DNA from: Myrica gale
Taxonomy: Eukaryota; Streptophyta; Magnoliopsida; Fagales; Myricaceae
Length of the DNA stretch: 64,000 nt
Assembly (NCBI GenBank): GCA_963930655.1
Contig: OZ005606.1
Span: 23,042,001 to 23,106,000, forward strand
Direction: 5' to 3'
The notes under the pieces were generated by a model. The model did not search any database. It saw only the letters and a program-made list of their open reading frames with translations, and was not told the DNA's origin. Below, in pieces: positions 61,352 to 64,000 of the stretch. The first letter of the stretch is position 1. Every line of letters starts with the position of its first letter. A program made the position numbers and the translations under genes.

Positions 61352-62953
61352 ATGCCTTGCTTCTCGTCGCCGTCGTCGTTCTCTCCCTGGTTTGAGTCGT
61401 TGGGTTCGAATGGTACTGAGCCGTGGTTTCGTGTGAACCAGAGGAGGACTCTCGTTAGGGCATCGAATTGGACCGATCAGAAATCTCCCTACGAAACACT
61501 TTTTTGTGATTTTTTTCCCTTTAGAGATTCTGTTGAAGAAATTGTTTAGGCAAAGGCCTTGTTTTCTATCTAATTTATTTTCATATTGGGAGATTATATA
61601 ATTTGTGCTTCGTAGGACCTCGGATAGTAATAATAATTAAAGCCCGGCCATTATGTGTTAATAATACAGAACTTTTCAACGCCCATACGTATGCTTGCTT
61701 ATGAATAATTGTATGGACAGCCCCATATATATGCAATAGTAATTTTCAATACCCAGATGGTAGGTTCTTGTCAGAGATGTCATGAGGTTTACCTGAAAGA
61801 AGGGCAAAAAGAGCAGAAAATACTGCGGCTTGCTGTGCTCGCTTCGGTGCATTGTAGAGAACTGGGTTTGGACGAACCGACTGCTACATGTCTCTTGATA
61901 GTAGTCATGGTAGGAATGACGTCTCTACTGACATTAATGGTGACTGCATTAGAAAAATTGTATACCCACCCACGGAGATGTGAGTCAGTTGCTGAAATTT
62001 GAATGGTAATAACATTTTGGCGTACTTTATAATTGAGCAATCCTTCATAAAAAAATCTGAGAAAAGTAAAGGTCCATCCGCTTAAGAACTGTAGTGTGAA
62101 TATATGCCTGCACCATCATACATGCACTCGTTATTCGAACTATGTGCTGTTAGGTAACATTACTTTTTGTCATGTTTATACTGGTAGTTTCTTTACAAGT
62201 TGCTAACAAAGTATAACTAAGTTGCTAACAAAGTATAACTCAATTCTATTATCGAACCTAGAGTTGGAAGGAGATGCTGATGAAGAGCAGATAAAGTTTG
62301 CTTACAGACGCTTGGCCAAATTTTATCATCCAGATGGTTCGTCCCTTATCACAACTTTGCGTATTTTCAAGTTCCATGTGGAGTGTATCTAGATTTTTTG
62401 GTCATTTATTCTAGATGAAGCACCGTGTTCTTTGAAACTTAGTTCCTGTTTTCTGTTGTGCATTGGTGCTTCCTTAAAAGTTGGTCCCTAGTCGTGGGGA
62501 TTGTATTGATCCAGTCAAAATTCCTGTTTCCAGTCTATGATGGAAGAGGGACTCTTGAGGAGGGGGAAACGGCTGAAGCTAGATTTATTAAGATTCAAGC
62601 TGCTTATGAGTTGCTCGTAGATGTGGAGAAGCGGAGGCAATATGATATTGATAACCAAGTTAACCCAATGAAAGTAAGATCTGCAACTGATATTTTTCTG
62701 TGTCAGTTCATTTTTCACTTCAGAACTTCTAGATGTGAATATCTTGATTACTTTTGGGACACAGAGACAAGGTCTTATATAATTGAGACTTCGTTGCACC
62801 TTCCTTCGTTTTCAGGCATCGCAAGCATGGATGGACTGGCTTATGAAAAAGAGAAAAGCTTTTGATCAGCGGGGGGATATGGCCATTCAAGCTTGGGCTG
62901 AGCAGCAGCAACGAGAGCTGAATCTTCGTGCCCGCCGTCTTTCTCGTTCAAAG
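61352..62953 (+). CDS. Chloroplast-type J-domain (DnaJ) protein, 3' end outside window
   Basis: Exon 1 starts at ATG 61352 and encodes a Ser-rich transit-peptide-like leader, then ASNWTDQKSPYETL. Exon 2 (62262-62336) gives ELEGDADEEQIKFAYRRLAK and FYHPD. Exon 3 (62534-62673) gives VYDGRGTLEEGETAEARF and ends NPMK. Exon 4 (62816-62953) begins ASQAWMDWLMKKRKAF. The HPD tripeptide of J-domains is intact across the exon 2/3 junction, so the protein should stimulate an Hsp70 ATPase, presumably in plastids. No Gly/Phe or zinc-finger region is seen, so it is a type C (III) J-protein. Exon 1 lacks a GT donor where homologs would join LELE; see the findings. At least one more exon is expected past exon 4, but I could not find it before 64000. 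The MITE at 63376 lies in what should be the next intron. Confidence 0.75.
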
Positions 62954-63375
62954 GTATTGAATTGAATTGAATTATATCTACAACAAGTTTTTGTGACAAA
63001 AGACATGCTCTTTGGATCAATTTTATCTTCTGATAACCTGTTCACCTAGGTCTTTGATCTTGTTTAGTATTTTTGTTTTTTAAGGGGTATTACACTTTGC
63101 ACCCTCGAAGTACCACACTAAATGAAATGTGCATTTCAAAAGTACTATTTGTAGCCAATTGCATCTCCAAACTTTCAATAGGTTCATAATTTGCACCTGT
63201 TTCAATACATGATTGCAAAATCAACAAAAAATAAGCAATGTGACCAATCGAACTGGCCAGATTTTAACAATGGGTGCACATTAACATTCTGGCTGCAGTG
63301 TGCTAAGGTAGTAAGGTTGGTAGTTTGGGATGTATATTGCAAAATGGTGCGAGAATTTGTGGTGCAATGTATAAT
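62954..63375. other. Presumed intron of the J-protein gene
   Basis: Starts with GTATTG after exon 4. No further coding exon recognised. A MITE-like stretch (GGGGTATTACACTTTGCACC) lies at about 63084-63200 without a clear partner end. Confidence 0.45.
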
Positions 63376-63596
63376 GAGTCTGGTTATTGTGCTAAGCACT
63401 ATTGTGTTGAGCATGCTGAGCGAGGGCTGAGATTAAAAGCTTCAAAATTCAAGGGCCCAGATCGCTCCACATCAATTAAAATGTTTTGAATGTTTTAAAT
63501 GATGTTTTTAACTACAGCCGTCGGATGTCCAACTTTTAATCTCAGTCGTTGTTCAGCATGCTCAGCACAATAGTGCTTAGCACAATAACCGAACTC
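63376..63596. mobile_element. Mutator-like MITE, 221 bp, with 9-bp duplication
   Basis: TIRs of about 65 bp are nearly identical: GAGTCTGGTTATTGTGCTAA on the left and the reverse complement GAGTTCGGTTATTGTGCTAA on the right. Identical 9-mers ATGTATAAT flank the element at 63367-63375 and 63597-63605, the size made by Mutator-like transposases. Confidence 0.92.
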
Positions 63597-64000
63597 ATGT
63601 ATAATTACTCCCTTTTTGCTTTTCCCCTCCAAACAAAGTTAATGCTGATTCTATACCATGCTACCATCGGACAAAACAAGATCAGTTGAAATTGATTCTC
63701 AGCTGAATAGAAACTATAAATAAGTCAAACAAGAGTTCTGATTAAATTATAGTTACACAGTATAAAACTAAAGATAAATCTTCTCTTCAAAAGATTCACT
63801 GGATGCTGAAAGGCTTTGCCTCAATATGCTATGGGCATATTTTCTATGTTATGTTTTGGGCAATATCTGGAAATCGCATTCTTCATCCATCCGCACTTGG
63901 AATGATAGCTATAATGAGTGGCTTTTGTATGATGTCACTTTTTGATTAATAGAGACCTCTATTTAGTGGCCACATCTTCTTGATTATCCCTTAGAATCTA
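63597..64000. other. Window end, no exon recognised
   Basis: AT-rich sequence, probably still within the J-protein intron. Nothing codes for the expected C-terminal part of the protein. Confidence 0.4.

Noticed and set aside
1-64000. CRISPR array, bacterial-type operon, viral integration or gene cluster for a shared pathway
   Set aside because: The tandem repeats present are transposon-related or microsatellites without regular spacers; the genes have introns and separate promoters, and no viral gene was recognised.

Overview
This window is nuclear DNA from a eudicot plant, probably a woody species. It is AT-rich, its genes are split by GT-AG introns, its proteins resemble those of Arabidopsis and other dicots, and the gaps between genes are full of plant transposable elements. 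I saw no bacterial operon, CRISPR array, rRNA gene or convincing tRNA gene. Exon models were built by hand: reading frames were joined at GT/AG sites and splice phases were checked. Family names rest on remembered conservation, not a search.

Layout. 1-7.0 kb is intergenic: a Mutator-like MITE, a tRNA-derived SINE, and a 2.7 kb hAT-like element with a solo LTR inside it. 7.05-10.48 kb (+) is a six-exon plastid-targeted At4g37920/RNase E-like protein. 11.5-12.7 kb holds a 42-bp tandem array next to a broken cytochrome P450 (CYP77-like). 14.4-27.1 kb (+) is a twelve-exon ATG14 autophagy gene; intron 6 carries a miniature LTR element with a MITE in its LTR and a LINE tail, and intron 11 carries two opposed LINE segments and a solo LTR. 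29.57-31.75 kb (-) encodes a very acidic, probably nuclear protein. 35.28-37.64 kb (-) is a three-exon group A bZIP (ABI5/AREB3 type). 38.9-52.3 kb has no convincing gene. It holds an RNase H relic, a hAT element with a transposase remnant, a second solo LTR, a three-level nested insertion, a compound microsatellite and several MITEs. 52.4-58.05 kb (+) is a TGA bZIP gene of the TGA3/TGA7 type. 61.35 kb to the window end (+) is a chloroplast-type J-domain protein that runs off the edge.

The genes are independent, each with its own promoter. Two are stress or hormone transcription factors (ABA-type and salicylate/as-1-type bZIPs), one belongs to the autophagy-initiating PI3-kinase complex, and two are predicted plastid proteins. 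I found no convincing new multi-gene system. The unusual content is the layered, partly datable transposon architecture, much of it inside introns, and a few gene-structure anomalies: no usable splice donor in the J-protein gene, an unresolved exon in the acidic gene, and a decayed P450.
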